Of a stretch of 64,000 bases of DNA, positions 1-8,128 are shown piece by piece. The number at the start of each line of letters is the position of its first letter. Positions within the stretch are counted from its first letter, which is position 1. The position numbers and the translations under genes were made by a program. Origin of the DNA: Pelagimonas sp017744045. GTDB lineage: Bacteria > Pseudomonadota > Alphaproteobacteria > Rhodobacterales > Rhodobacteraceae. The notes under the pieces are model-generated. The model saw nothing but the letters and a program-made list of their open reading frames with translations. It searched no databases and had not been told where the DNA came from. The stretch lies in assembly GCF_017744045.1 (NCBI RefSeq), contig NZ_JAGHRD010000001.1; one strand, given 5' to 3'.

Positions 1-706
1 CGAAACCACAGGTTTTGATCCGTTTTCCGGCGACCGCATTGTCGAAATCGGTGCCGTTGAGCTGATGAACCATGTCGCCACGGGTGAGACCTATCACGTC
101 TATATCAACCCGGAACGCGGCATGCCGGACGAAGCTTTTGGCGTGCACGGGATTGGCCCCGATCTGCTCGACAGCCCACGCGCGGCTGAACCGGGTGAGG
201 TCACGCTGAAAGACAAGCCGGTTTTCCAAAAAGTCGGGCAGTCCTTTCTGGACTTTATCGAGGATTCGCAGCTGGTCATCCACAATGCGGCCTTTGATAT
301 GAAGTTCCTCAACGCCGAGCTGAAATGGATGGGCCTTCCGGAAATCCCCTATGAACGGGCGATTGATACGCTGATGATCGCGCGCAAACGCTTTCCAGGA
401 TCGCCAGCATCTTTGGACGCACTATGTCGACGCTTCAATATCGACAACTCAAACCGGACATTGCACGGCGCGCTTCTCGATAGTGAGATTCTGGCGGATG
501 TTTATCTGGAACTGATCGGCGGGAAGCAGCCGGATTTCGGCCTGGCACCGGTCGAGGAAACCAGTAATTCGGCAAGAACAGAGACGAATTGGCGCCCTGA
601 ACCACGTCCAACCCCCCTGCCCTCGCGTCTTAGCGAAAAAGAAAAGGCGGCACATGCCGCCTTTGTCGAAAAACTTGGTGATGAGGCGCTTTGGTCCAAG
701 ACCTAA
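1..706 (+). CDS. dnaQ: DNA polymerase III epsilon subunit (3' part)
   Basis: Proofreading 3'-5' exonuclease of the replicative polymerase. The reading frame is open from base 2, so the start lies upstream; 234 residues are present. The first visible residues, ETTGF, are the end of the exonuclease I motif (normally DxETTG), so the first catalytic Asp is cut off. VIHNAAFDMKFL is the Exo II region and LHGALLDSEILADVYLEL the Exo III region with its catalytic His and Asp. A Pro-rich linker and a short charged tail, the likely alpha-subunit contact, end the protein. It is convergent with secB, 13 bp apart. Identification is confident from the three Exo motifs. Confidence 0.93.
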   Translation, partial: ETTGFDPFSGDRIVEIGAVELMNHVATGETYHVYINPERGMPDEAFGVHGIGPDLLDSPRAAEPGEVTLKDKPVFQKVGQSFLDFIEDSQLVIHNAAFDMKFLNAELKWMGLPEIPYERAIDTLMIARKRFPGSPASLDALCRRFNIDNSNRTLHGALLDSEILADVYLELIGGKQPDFGLAPVEETSNSARTETNWRPEPRPTPLPSRLSEKEKAAHAAFVEKLGDEALWSKT

Positions 707-711
707 GCGCC
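685..711. terminator. hairpin between convergent dnaQ and secB
   Basis: GGCGCTT pairs with AAGCGCC and an inner GGTC pairs with GACC, giving a near-perfect hairpin that covers the dnaQ stop codon and lies just before the secB stop. There is no good T tract on either side, so a role in ending transcription from both directions is inferred. Confidence 0.4.
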
Positions 712-719
712 ACGAACCT

Positions 720-1223
720 TTAGGCGTCTGCCTTTTGGCCGGCCATTTCGGCCTGACGACGCTGCAATTCGGTGCGGTACAGCGCGACAAAGTCGATGGT
801 TTCCAGGTTCAGCGGCGGGAAGCCACCATCGCGGGTCACGTCAGACACAACGCGGCGCACGAATGGGAACAGCATACGCGGGCATTCGATCAACAGGAAC
901 GGATGCATCTGATCCTCTGGAATGCCTTCGATGTTGAAAACACCGGCATAATCCAGCTCGAGCAGGAACAGCTGTTCTTTCGCCGCGGCGGACTTGCTGT
1001 CCACTTTCAGCTTCATCACAACTTCGTACTGGTTTTCAGCGCTGCGCTTTTTCGCGTCAAGGTTCACCTGAACCTGGATTTCTGGCTGAACTTCGCCAGA
1101 AACGCCTTTTTGCGCCAGAATATTTTCGAAAGAAAGATCACGAATGAACTGTGCCAGAACATTCATCTTGGGTGCCTGTGGTGCCTCTGTAGGTGCTTCT
1201 GCTGCGCCGTTTGTCTCAGCCAT
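720..1223 (-). CDS. secB: protein-export chaperone SecB
   Basis: Cytosolic tetrameric chaperone that keeps preproteins unfolded and hands them to SecA. The 167 residues match the usual alphaproteobacterial length (about 160). After an Ala/Glu/Pro-rich lead the conserved core begins at NVLAQFIRDLSFENILA (about residues 21-37) and continues through the typical EVVMKLKV, LELDYAGVF and MLFPFVRR segments. The ATG at 1223 gives the expected N-terminus. It stands alone, transcribed away from fxsA with a 68-bp gap to the fxsA stop. The SecB-SecA docking surface is acidic in the family, and this protein has matching Glu/Asp clusters. Confidence 0.96.
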   Translation of the reverse strand: MAETNGAAEAPTEAPQAPKMNVLAQFIRDLSFENILAQKGVSGEVQPEIQVQVNLDAKKRSAENQYEVVMKLKVDSKSAAAKEQLFLLELDYAGVFNIEGIPEDQMHPFLLIECPRMLFPFVRRVVSDVTRDGGFPPLNLETIDFVALYRTELQRRQAEMAGQKADA

Positions 1224-1291
1224 GGACTGGTCTCCAATATAAAATCGGTGTTAGCCATACCAGCCCATGGCGTGGGCCTCAACTTTGTTTA

Positions 1292-1780
1292 TCAGTGACG
1301 GGTCCAGCCGGAACCGGGATGGTTTGGCTCTTTGCCCTGCGGTACTTCGCGGAACTCACCATCGATCACAGTGTCATCGGGCGTTGGGCCCGTCTGGTGG
1401 GTGTGAAACTGGCCACCCATCTCAAACTGACTGACAGTGATCCGTTTCTTCGCCCAGGCGATCACGGCCATGCGGACCGGAGGTGCCAAGAGCGCAAAAC
1501 CAATCGCATCGGTAAAGAAACCGGGCGTCAGCAAAAGCGCCCCGGAAAACAGGATCATAGCGCCATGGGCCAAAGGCTCGCTCGGGTTGTCGAGGCGCGA
1601 AAAACTGCTACGCAGATTGTTCATCGCCGATATTCCCTGTGCCCGCACCAGCCACGTGCCCAGCACAGCCGTCAGCACGACGATTGCCAGGGTTGGCCAA
1701 AGCCCGATTGCGCCACCGACCTGGATAAACAGGCCGATTTCGATCAGGGGAACCAGAAGAAAGGCGATAAACAGCCACAT
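1292..1780 (-). CDS. fxsA: FxsA family membrane protein
   Basis: Small inner-membrane protein of the FxsA family (suppressor of F exclusion of phage T7 in E. coli); the biochemical role is unknown. It opens with a membrane segment, WLFIAFLLVPLIEIGLFIQV, followed by GLWPTLAIVVLTAVLGTWLVRAQG, the family hallmark, then a further hydrophobic stretch near residues 75-105 and a hydrophilic tail. Length 162. It probably follows its own promoter in the 103-bp gap shared with the divergent Tim44-domain gene. Confidence 0.88.
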   Translation of the reverse strand: MWLFIAFLLVPLIEIGLFIQVGGAIGLWPTLAIVVLTAVLGTWLVRAQGISAMNNLRSSFSRLDNPSEPLAHGAMILFSGALLLTPGFFTDAIGFALLAPPVRMAVIAWAKKRITVSQFEMGGQFHTHQTGPTPDDTVIDGEFREVPQGKEPNHPGSGWTRH

Positions 1781-1883
1781 TGTGTTGCATTCCTTGTTTG
1801 TGGTCAGGTGGACTCACCTGCTTGCCTCACCTACATAGGGTGTTGAACAAGAAAATTCCATGACCGCCCCGAATGAGGTGTAA

Positions 1884-2540
1884 ATGAACTCTCCTATTAT
1901 CGAGCTTCTGGTTCTTGCCGGAATTGCCGTTTTTCTAATCCTGCGCTTGCGCAGCGTTCTGGGTACGCGTGAGGGTTTTGAAAAACCACCGGTCCAACAA
2001 CGCGACCAAGGCGAAAGCCGTCCTGACCTTGAAGTGATTGATGGCGGGCCTGATCGTGACATCATCGATCATGTTGCCGAAGGCAGCGAGGCCGCCAAAG
2101 CTCTGGCCGCGATGAAGCGCGTTGATCCGTCCTTTACCGTGTCAGACTTTGTGTCGGGTGCGCGCGGTGCCTATGAAATGATCCTGATGGGCTTTGAACG
2201 CGGAGAGGTAGAAGATCTGAAACCGTTCCTGTCCGACGAGGTTTACGAGACCTTTGAAGAAGTTGTTGCCAGCCGCAAGGAACAGGGTCTGACCATCGAA
2301 GCCGAGTTCATAGGCGTGCGCGAAATCGCCATCGTCGGGGCCAGCTTTGATGAAAACACAAAGCAAGCGGAAATCACTGTGCGCAGCGTTGCTGATATGA
2401 CGTCGGTCGTCAAAGATGCCGAAGGTCAGGTGATCGAAGGCTCTGCCACCGCTGTGAAGAAACAGAAAGACGTCTGGACCTATGCCCATGACATGGGCAG
2501 TTCTGACCCGAACTGGCAGCTTGTCGCTACGGACGAATGA
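1884..2540 (+). CDS. Tim44/TimA-like domain membrane protein
   Basis: 218 residues: one N-terminal membrane helix (about residues 3-20, IIELLVLAGIAVFLILRL), a charged linker, then a Tim44-like domain (about residues 80-215) with the typical GARGAYEMILMGFERGE and LKPFLSDEVYETF segments. Alphaproteobacterial relatives sit in the inner membrane near Sec-type protein export, and the mitochondrial Tim44 anchors mtHsp70 to the translocase. Its place beside secB in this window fits a role in protein traffic, but that is inference. The stop overlaps the mltA start by 4 bases (ATGA), so the two genes are translationally coupled. Confidence 0.85.
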   Translation: MNSPIIELLVLAGIAVFLILRLRSVLGTREGFEKPPVQQRDQGESRPDLEVIDGGPDRDIIDHVAEGSEAAKALAAMKRVDPSFTVSDFVSGARGAYEMILMGFERGEVEDLKPFLSDEVYETFEEVVASRKEQGLTIEAEFIGVREIAIVGASFDENTKQAEITVRSVADMTSVVKDAEGQVIEGSATAVKKQKDVWTYAHDMGSSDPNWQLVATDE

Positions 2541-3577
2541 AACACTCCTTCTTCGCGGCTTTTCTAGCGGTCTTATCCATGTCCACCCCGGCTGTTTCCG
2601 ATACAGAGATCACGCATACGATCCTGAAATTCGAAGATTTGAACGGTTGGGAACAGGATGACCACGGGGCCGCGTTGGAGGTGTTTCAAAACACCTGTCG
2701 GGATCTCAATGATCCCGATTGGACCGCCCTGTGCAATGTCGCGGCTGAGGCGGGTGATGCAAAACAGTTTTTCGAACTGTTCTTTCGCCCTGTCATGATC
2801 ACCAATGAAACCGATGGCCTTTTCACGGGCTATTTTGAACCGGAATTGGATGGGTCTCCGGTCCGGACTGAGCGTTATCGTTACCCGATCTACCGGATGC
2901 CCAAGGAAGCCAAAAAGCAGCGGCCCTGGCTAACCCGGCGCGAAATTCTGACATCGGGCGTGATGGATAATCGCGGGCTTGAGATCACCTGGGTGGATGA
3001 CCCGGTTGAGCTGTTTTTTCTGCAAGTTCAAGGCTCTGGCCGGGTGAAATACCCTGATGGGAGCTTTATTCGCGTTGGCTATGGCGGGGCGAACGGGCAT
3101 AAATACCGGTCCATCGGGCAAGAGTTGGTGCGCCGCGGCACCTATCAGGCCCATCAGGTCTCGGCTCAGGTCATCAAAAACTGGGTGCGTCGCAATCCTG
3201 AGGCCGGGCGGGAGCTTTTGTTCCATAACAACTCCTATGTTTTCTTCCGCGAAGTCAGCGAAGTGCCTGCCGAAAAAGGCCCGCTTGGCGCGATGAACCG
3301 GTCGATTACATCGATGCGATCGATTGCCGTTGATCCACTCTACACACCCCTTGGTGCCCCGGTTTGGATCGAAAAGGGCGGGCGTGATCCTTTGAACCGT
3401 TTGATGATCGCACAGGATACTGGCTCGGCGATCAAGGGGGCGCAACGGGCGGATATATTCATTGGAACGGGTGATGAGGCTGGGCAGATTGCTGGCCGCA
3501 TCAAAGACCCTGGACGATTGGTTGTTTTGATGCCAATTCAGCGCGCCTATGCCCTGTTGCCGGAATCGGTCCAATGA
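2537..3577 (+). CDS. mltA: membrane-bound lytic murein transglycosylase A
   Basis: Cleaves the MurNAc-GlcNAc bond of peptidoglycan with formation of 1,6-anhydroMurNAc. A signal peptide (about residues 1-21, ending in PAVSD) precedes the MltA domain, which includes the FFLQVQGSGRV segment. The C-terminal 3D domain has the AQDTGSAIKGAQRADIFIG segment with the catalytic Asp. Unlike E. coli MltA there is no lipobox Cys near the signal-peptide end, so this form is predicted to be soluble in the periplasm. 346 residues. It lies in a coupled string Tim44-mltA-smr, each joined by a 4-base ATGA overlap. Confidence 0.94.
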   Translation: MKHSFFAAFLAVLSMSTPAVSDTEITHTILKFEDLNGWEQDDHGAALEVFQNTCRDLNDPDWTALCNVAAEAGDAKQFFELFFRPVMITNETDGLFTGYFEPELDGSPVRTERYRYPIYRMPKEAKKQRPWLTRREILTSGVMDNRGLEITWVDDPVELFFLQVQGSGRVKYPDGSFIRVGYGGANGHKYRSIGQELVRRGTYQAHQVSAQVIKNWVRRNPEAGRELLFHNNSYVFFREVSEVPAEKGPLGAMNRSITSMRSIAVDPLYTPLGAPVWIEKGGRDPLNRLMIAQDTGSAIKGAQRADIFIGTGDEAGQIAGRIKDPGRLVVLMPIQRAYALLPESVQ

Positions 3578-4173
3578 AGAAACGGCGCCTGCGCCCTGAT
3601 GAAATCGAGCTTTGGAACCAAATCGCGCAATCTGCCGATCCCTTGTTGAACCGGCCCAAAGCCAAAGAACCGGAACCGGCCCGCAAAGTCGCGGAAAAAC
3701 TGGCACATCCTGAGCCGGCGCCTAAACCGGTGCTGTCCGCCTTTGCCATGGGCGAAAAGGCGGTTCGCAAGACCGAAACCCATGTTTTCCCGAAATCGAC
3801 GTCGCAGCGGATCAAAGAAGATCCGCTGAACATGGACAACAAGGCCTTTTCCCGCATGAAGCGCGGTAAGCTTGTTCCCGAAGCACGGCTTGATCTGCAC
3901 GGTTTGACCTTGGATCAGGCGCATCCTGAACTGATCCGATTTATTCTGACATCGCAGGCGCGTGGGATGCGATTGGTTCTGGTGATCACCGGTAAGGGCA
4001 GCCGCGAAAATCCCTATGATCCGATGCCACGGCGGCGAGGTGTGTTGAAAACGCAGGTGCCGCAATGGTTGCGCATGGCACCAGCATCGCAAGCTATTCT
4101 GCAGGTTGCAGAGGCGCATCAACGCCATGGCGGGGCAGGGGCCTATTACGTCTATCTCAAGCGTTTGCGTTGA
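3574..4173 (+). CDS. Smr/MutS2-type domain protein
   Basis: 199 residues. The first 90 are charged and low in order; the C-terminal Smr domain carries LDLHGLTLDQA (HGxT motif, about residue 107) and VITGKGSR (TGKG motif, about residue 139). Smr domains are DNA or RNA nickases in several families; here the substrate is unknown. Last gene of the Tim44-mltA-smr string. Its 3' end overlaps the convergent idi gene by 17 bp (4157-4173), so one stretch codes the C-termini of both proteins. Confidence 0.88.
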   Translation: MKKRRLRPDEIELWNQIAQSADPLLNRPKAKEPEPARKVAEKLAHPEPAPKPVLSAFAMGEKAVRKTETHVFPKSTSQRIKEDPLNMDNKAFSRMKRGKLVPEARLDLHGLTLDQAHPELIRFILTSQARGMRLVLVITGKGSRENPYDPMPRRRGVLKTQVPQWLRMAPASQAILQVAEAHQRHGGAGAYYVYLKRLR

Positions 4174-4705
4174 AAATACTGTCGTAATGATCGGCCAAAT
4201 AGATCCGCAGCCAGGGCGTGAATTTGGCAGGATTTGATTGGATTTCGACCTGAAGCTCGGACAGGTCCACCCAGGCAAAATCCATGACCTCATCTGGGTT
4301 CGGTAAAATCCGCAGATTTTGATCGGCAGCGGCAGTGAAGACATCAACCACTTCGTGTTCAATCAGCCCGCCACCGACATCAGCGCGATATTCGATCTGA
4401 TCCTTGAATTGTGGATCAAGCCCGGTAATCCCCAATTCTTGTTCAAGACGGCGCACTGCACACACCAAAGAATCCTCGTCCCAATGCGGATGTGTGCAGC
4501 ACGCATTCGCCCATAGGCCGGGCGTGTGATACTTGCCCAAGGCGCGCTGTTGTAGCAGGGTTTTGCTGCCATCCATGACAAAAACCGAAATGGCCTTGTG
4601 ACGCAAACCTTGTTCATGCGCGGCCAGTTTTCCGACAGGAGTCAGCTCACCATCGACCCAAGCGGGAATCAGTGCGGTCAGGTTAGTGTCATGCGTTTTG
4701 GTCAT
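4157..4705 (-). CDS. idi: isopentenyl-diphosphate delta-isomerase (type I)
   Basis: Interconverts IPP and DMAPP, feeding isoprenoid synthesis (quinones, carotenoids). 182 residues with a Nudix-like fold. The active-site Cys lies in the NACCTHPH segment (C69/C70) and the metal and acid residues in the IEHEVVDVF segment, matching the E. coli Idi pattern. The ATG at 4705 gives a standard length. Convergent and overlapping with the Smr gene at its 3' end; divergent from the cytochrome gene. Identification is confident because both active-site motifs are intact. Confidence 0.94.
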   Translation of the reverse strand: MTKTHDTNLTALIPAWVDGELTPVGKLAAHEQGLRHKAISVFVMDGSKTLLQQRALGKYHTPGLWANACCTHPHWDEDSLVCAVRRLEQELGITGLDPQFKDQIEYRADVGGGLIEHEVVDVFTAAADQNLRILPNPDEVMDFAWVDLSELQVEIQSNPAKFTPWLRIYLADHYDSIFNANA

Positions 4706-4761
4706 TTCTGCTCATTGAAGAGCAAAGAAGCCCTGGTCAAGGGCAAGAATGCACAGCGTCT

Positions 4762-4779
4762 TTCCGCCAAAGGGCGGAA
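4762..4779. other. inverted repeat upstream of idi and cycA
   Basis: TTCCGCC and GGCGGAA form a 7-bp perfect stem with a 4-base loop in the divergent region between idi and the cytochrome gene. No T tract follows. It could be an operator or leader hairpin for either gene; nothing in the sequence decides. Confidence 0.3.
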
Positions 4780-4874
4780 GGTCGCATGTAATCCTCCTTT
4801 GGCACTATTGTTGCGCCCCCATAGGGTTTGATAGGCTCCGCTCAGGATTGCGCGTTTTAGGATGGAGACCTAAC

Positions 4875-5330
4875 ATGAAAATGACGATCGCATCGGCTCT
4901 GGCCGTCGCAACATTGGCCACCGGAGCTTTTGCTGACACGTCTGCACCAACCGGTGACGTAGACGCTGGCAAAAAGGCCTTCAAGAAATGTAAGTCCTGC
5001 CACATGATTCAGGACGCTGACGGTGAGAAGATCGTCAAAGGTGGCAAGACTGGCCCGAACCTGTACGGCGTTGTTGGTCGTACCGCAGGCACCTATGAAG
5101 GTTTCAAATACGGCAAAGACCTGGTTGCTGCCGGTGAAGGTGGCCTGGTTTGGACCGAAGAGGAATTCGTTGCTTATGTCAGCGATCCCAAAGCCTACAT
5201 GAAAGAACGCGGCGGCAAGTCCAAGATGACGTTCCGCCTGAAAAAAGGTGCTGAGGACGTATATGCCTATCTGGCATCTGTTGGCCCGGCCATGGAAGAA
5301 GAAGCAGCCGAAGAAGCCAAGTCTGAGTAA
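4875..5330 (+). CDS. cycA: cytochrome c550/c2 class I electron carrier
   Basis: Soluble periplasmic electron carrier between the bc1 complex and oxidases or reductases. ATG at 4875 follows GGAG eight bases upstream and gives a clean signal peptide (residues 1-20, ending AFA). Haem attaches at CKSCH (39-43); the axial Met is M118 in SKMTF. The segments KGGKTGPNLYGVVGR and EGFKYG closely resemble Paracoccus cytochrome c550. The last 15 residues are strikingly acidic (EEEAAEEAKSE), as in c550. 151 residues including the signal. A longer upstream in-frame start exists at 4749, but it would bury the signal peptide. Confidence 0.92.
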   Translation: MKMTIASALAVATLATGAFADTSAPTGDVDAGKKAFKKCKSCHMIQDADGEKIVKGGKTGPNLYGVVGRTAGTYEGFKYGKDLVAAGEGGLVWTEEEFVAYVSDPKAYMKERGGKSKMTFRLKKGAEDVYAYLASVGPAMEEEAAEEAKSE

Positions 5331-5353
5331 GCTGCTTAACTCAGAGATAATAC

Positions 5354-5382
5354 AAAAGGCCCGCTGCTAAGGCGGGCCTTTT
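5354..5382 (+). terminator. intrinsic terminator of the cytochrome gene
   Basis: An 11-bp perfect stem, AAAAGGCCCGC with GCGGGCCTTTT, around a 7-base loop, ending in TTTT. It lies 23 bp after the cytochrome stop and could also act on the convergent export gene. Confidence 0.88.
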
Positions 5383-5404
5383 CTGTTTCTGCATAAGCGT
5401 AGCT

Positions 5405-6523
5405 TTAACGGCTGAGTGCCGCGCTTTGTGCTGAAAGGCCCAGAACAGAGCCGAACAAGCTAAAGATGGTGCGCAGGTTGTTCACCGGCGATTCCGTTGC
5501 CAGAACCGTGTCGCCTGGGCTGACCTCGAATTTGCGTGCGGCAAAGAGGCCATCGGCATCGGTCAGATCAAAGGTGAACACCACCTGTTGCAGGGTCGGG
5601 CCAACGGTCGCTGTGCTCAGATCCTCTGCCGAATATTCCCGCAAAATCAGCACACCTTTTGGATCGGCACGCGTGTCGGACAACCCGCCCATCAATGACA
5701 TGGCTTCCAAAGCGGTGAGGTGATCCTTTGGGAAATAGATCAGATCTTCTTTGCCAGACGCACCAAAGGCGACAAAGCTGCGATCATCCTGTTCGACGAC
5801 AATGGTGTCGCGCGGGTGGAGCAGGGCGTTCTTGGACCCATCGGCCAGCAGCAGCTCGGAAGAGATTTCGTAAGTTTTGGACCCCCGCAGAAGGCGCACG
5901 CGCGGGTTGCGCAGACCCGGCGGTATGCCGCCAGCATCTGCCAAGACGTTCAGCACTTTGTAATTGCGCGACGGCATCGGATAGCTGCCAGGCTTGGCGA
6001 CGCCGCCAACAACATCAACCGCATGATCGCGGCCCTGACGAAGGCTGACCTGTACCTGAGCGGATGGAACGATTGGGTCCAGGCGGCTCTGGATCTTTTT
6101 GCGAGCGCCATCTGCAGTCAGACCACGCACACGGACTTTGTTCACATAAGGAAGGAAGATCGATCCGCCGCCATCAACCTCGACATTGTCGATAACCGTA
6201 TAGTTTTGACCCGGATTGGTGATCAGAGAATGATCCTGGCTGTCCCAAATCGTGATCGTCACACGGTCGCCTGACCGGATCGTCGACGAGTTCACACCCT
6301 CGCTGGTATTAGGCCAGTGGTAATGGCCGTGCCTGCCGGTTTTTGGCCAGTTCAACAGATCGGGGATATTGCTGCGCGTAACCTCTACAACCTGAAAAGT
6401 CGGATCTTCCGACGCCTTTTCGTTGGTGATTTCGGACTGCAATGCCGCCCCCCTGGGCAAGGAGCACGCTGTCAATGTCACAACGGACAGACATAGCAGG
6501 ATGAGTTTCAAAGAAAGACGCAC
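5405..6523 (-). CDS. polysaccharide export lipoprotein (Wza/KpsD-like, SLBB)
   Basis: Outer-membrane auxiliary protein for capsule or exopolysaccharide export. I place the start at the GTG at 6523, which follows a GGGGGG run and begins the signal peptide directly. A lipobox LTAC (VVTLTAC) marks a lipoprotein. The poly-export domain contains the SGDRVTITIWD segment; two SLBB domains follow (VVGGVAKPGSYPMP and about 80 residues later). The C-terminus has a hydrophobic stretch (IFSLFGSVLGLSAQSAAL) that could be the membrane-crossing helix. 372 residues. No chain-length regulator or flippase lies beside it. Confidence 0.88.
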   Translation of the reverse strand: MRLSLKLILLCLSVVTLTACSLPRGAALQSEITNEKASEDPTFQVVEVTRSNIPDLLNWPKTGRHGHYHWPNTSEGVNSSTIRSGDRVTITIWDSQDHSLITNPGQNYTVIDNVEVDGGGSIFLPYVNKVRVRGLTADGARKKIQSRLDPIVPSAQVQVSLRQGRDHAVDVVGGVAKPGSYPMPSRNYKVLNVLADAGGIPPGLRNPRVRLLRGSKTYEISSELLLADGSKNALLHPRDTIVVEQDDRSFVAFGASGKEDLIYFPKDHLTALEAMSLMGGLSDTRADPKGVLILREYSAEDLSTATVGPTLQQVVFTFDLTDADGLFAARKFEVSPGDTVLATESPVNNLRTIFSLFGSVLGLSAQSAALSR

Positions 6524-6625
6524 GTTTTGCCCCCCGGCCAAGCCATGACAATTTATTTGTTTCTAGCCAATGAAGCCACTGATAGACAGAGCCTTAATGG
6601 ATTGAAAGCAGATTGAAGGCAAAGA

Positions 6626-7486
6626 GTGGCGCCAGAACCGCAAAAAATCAGAACGCTTGTCCTGGGCGCAAGCGGGAAAATCGGCCGTATGTTGCGTGCC
6701 TCTTGGGCCTTGAAACCCCCGCAAGATATTGAATTTATTTACGTCTATCGCAATGATCTGCCTGAGGAAGGCGGCGTTGTTTGGACTACCGAGGAAAGTT
6801 GCGAAAACTTACCTGATATTGATGTTATATTGGCGCTTTGGGGGGCGACGCCGTCAAATGGCAGCGCCTTGAACGCCAATGTTTCCCTTGCACATAGCGC
6901 CCTTAAGCTTGCCCTTGCCATGGGTGCCCAGAAGGTCCTGCATTGCTCCTCTGCCGCGGTTTACGCTCCGCAGGGTCGCGTGTTGAGCGAAGAGGATGCC
7001 AGCGAGGCCGCAAATGCCTATGGGCAATCCAAGCTTGAAATGGAACGGGCAATTCGGGGCTGGGATCAAGAGAACCCGGGGAAGATCGAAAACGTGATGC
7101 TGAGGATCGGCAATGTGGCGGGTGCAGAGTCTTTGTTTGGGAATATGACACCGGGTGGCGAGGTGTTTCTGGACAGGTTTCCAAATGGAAAAGGACCAGA
7201 GAGAAGTTACATCTCACCGCCGGATTTGGGGCAGGTGATTGCCGATTTGATCCGTGCCAAGACTGTCACAGGCCCGATCAATGTCGCATCACCAGAACCC
7301 GTCGAAATGGCCGAGCTGGCCATGGCTGCGGGGTGTCATGTGACTTGGAAACCGGCCCCCGAAAATGCTTTCCAATCGGTGGTTTTGGATACGCGCAGGT
7401 TACAGGCAATCTGTGATTTAGGCGCGAACTCCTCTGACCCCAACCATCTGGTTGAAGGGGCAAAAATCGGAGGGGTTTGGCCATGA
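6626..7486 (+). CDS. NAD-dependent epimerase/dehydratase (SDR, extended)
   Basis: 286 residues. The N-terminal Rossmann motif GASGKIG (about residues 14-20) binds NAD(P). The catalytic YxxxK appears as YGQSK (about residue 132), with a Ser-Ser pair upstream (HCSSAAVYAPQG). A nucleotide-sugar substrate is likely because the gene overlaps the sugar transferase by 4 bases (ATGA), but the reaction cannot be read from the sequence. The start is GTG at 6626 with a weak ribosome site. Family members include UDP-glucose/galactose 4-epimerases and reductases; this one is short for a 4-epimerase (usually about 330). Confidence 0.82.
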   Translation: MAPEPQKIRTLVLGASGKIGRMLRASWALKPPQDIEFIYVYRNDLPEEGGVVWTTEESCENLPDIDVILALWGATPSNGSALNANVSLAHSALKLALAMGAQKVLHCSSAAVYAPQGRVLSEEDASEAANAYGQSKLEMERAIRGWDQENPGKIENVMLRIGNVAGAESLFGNMTPGGEVFLDRFPNGKGPERSYISPPDLGQVIADLIRAKTVTGPINVASPEPVEMAELAMAAGCHVTWKPAPENAFQSVVLDTRRLQAICDLGANSSDPNHLVEGAKIGGVWP

Positions 7487-8094
7487 CGCTTGCCAATCGC
7501 GCCTTTGACATCTTCTTTGTCTTGCTGTTTCTGCCATTTCTTTTGCCCGCCATCATCCTGGTGCCGCTGGCAATCCTGATCCTGGATGGCCGGCCTGTTC
7601 TATACGTCTCCGAGCGGATGAATTCCCCAAAACAGGGCTTTAACTTGCTCAAATTTCGCACGATGCATTTTGATCCTGATGATCAAGGTGTGTCAGGTGG
7701 GGATAAAGAGGCGCGCATCACCAAAACCGGGGCCTTTTTGCGGCGCTACAGGTTGGATGAGCTTCCTCAGCTTTGGAACATCTTCAAAGGCGATATCCGT
7801 TTTGTCGGCCCGCGCCCGCCACTTCGCCATTACGTGGAAAAATTTCCAGAGATCTATGGCGAGGTTCTGAAATCGCGTCCCGGGGTCACCGGTTTGGCGA
7901 CACTGGCCTATCACAAGACCGAAGAGCGTCTCTTGTCTGTGTGCGAAACGGCTGAAGAGACCGAAGAGGTCTATTGCCGCCGTTGCGTGCCGCGAAAGGC
8001 CAAGCTTGACCTGATCTATGCGCAAAACCAGACGCCCTGCACCGATATCCATATGATGTGCGTGACAATGTATCGAAAGATTCCGATACATTAA
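7483..8094 (+). CDS. polyprenyl-phosphate sugar-1-phosphate transferase
   Basis: Priming enzyme that moves a sugar-1-phosphate from a nucleotide sugar to undecaprenyl phosphate, starting a repeat unit on the inner face of the membrane. ATG at 7483 overlaps the epimerase stop. 203 residues, the short monotopic (PglC/WcaJ C-terminal) type: one membrane stretch at about residues 8-32, KFRTM, the catalytic Asp-Glu in RLDELPQLWNIFKGD, then GPRPP. It lacks the extra N-terminal helices of WbaP. An unusual YCRRC pair plus another Cys lie near the C-terminus. The sugar is unknown. Confidence 0.9.
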   Translation: MTLANRAFDIFFVLLFLPFLLPAIILVPLAILILDGRPVLYVSERMNSPKQGFNLLKFRTMHFDPDDQGVSGGDKEARITKTGAFLRRYRLDELPQLWNIFKGDIRFVGPRPPLRHYVEKFPEIYGEVLKSRPGVTGLATLAYHKTEERLLSVCETAEETEEVYCRRCVPRKAKLDLIYAQNQTPCTDIHMMCVTMYRKIPIH

Positions 8095-8128
8095 AAGGGC
8101 TTAGGAAGGATGTGAGAGCGCCGGGCCC

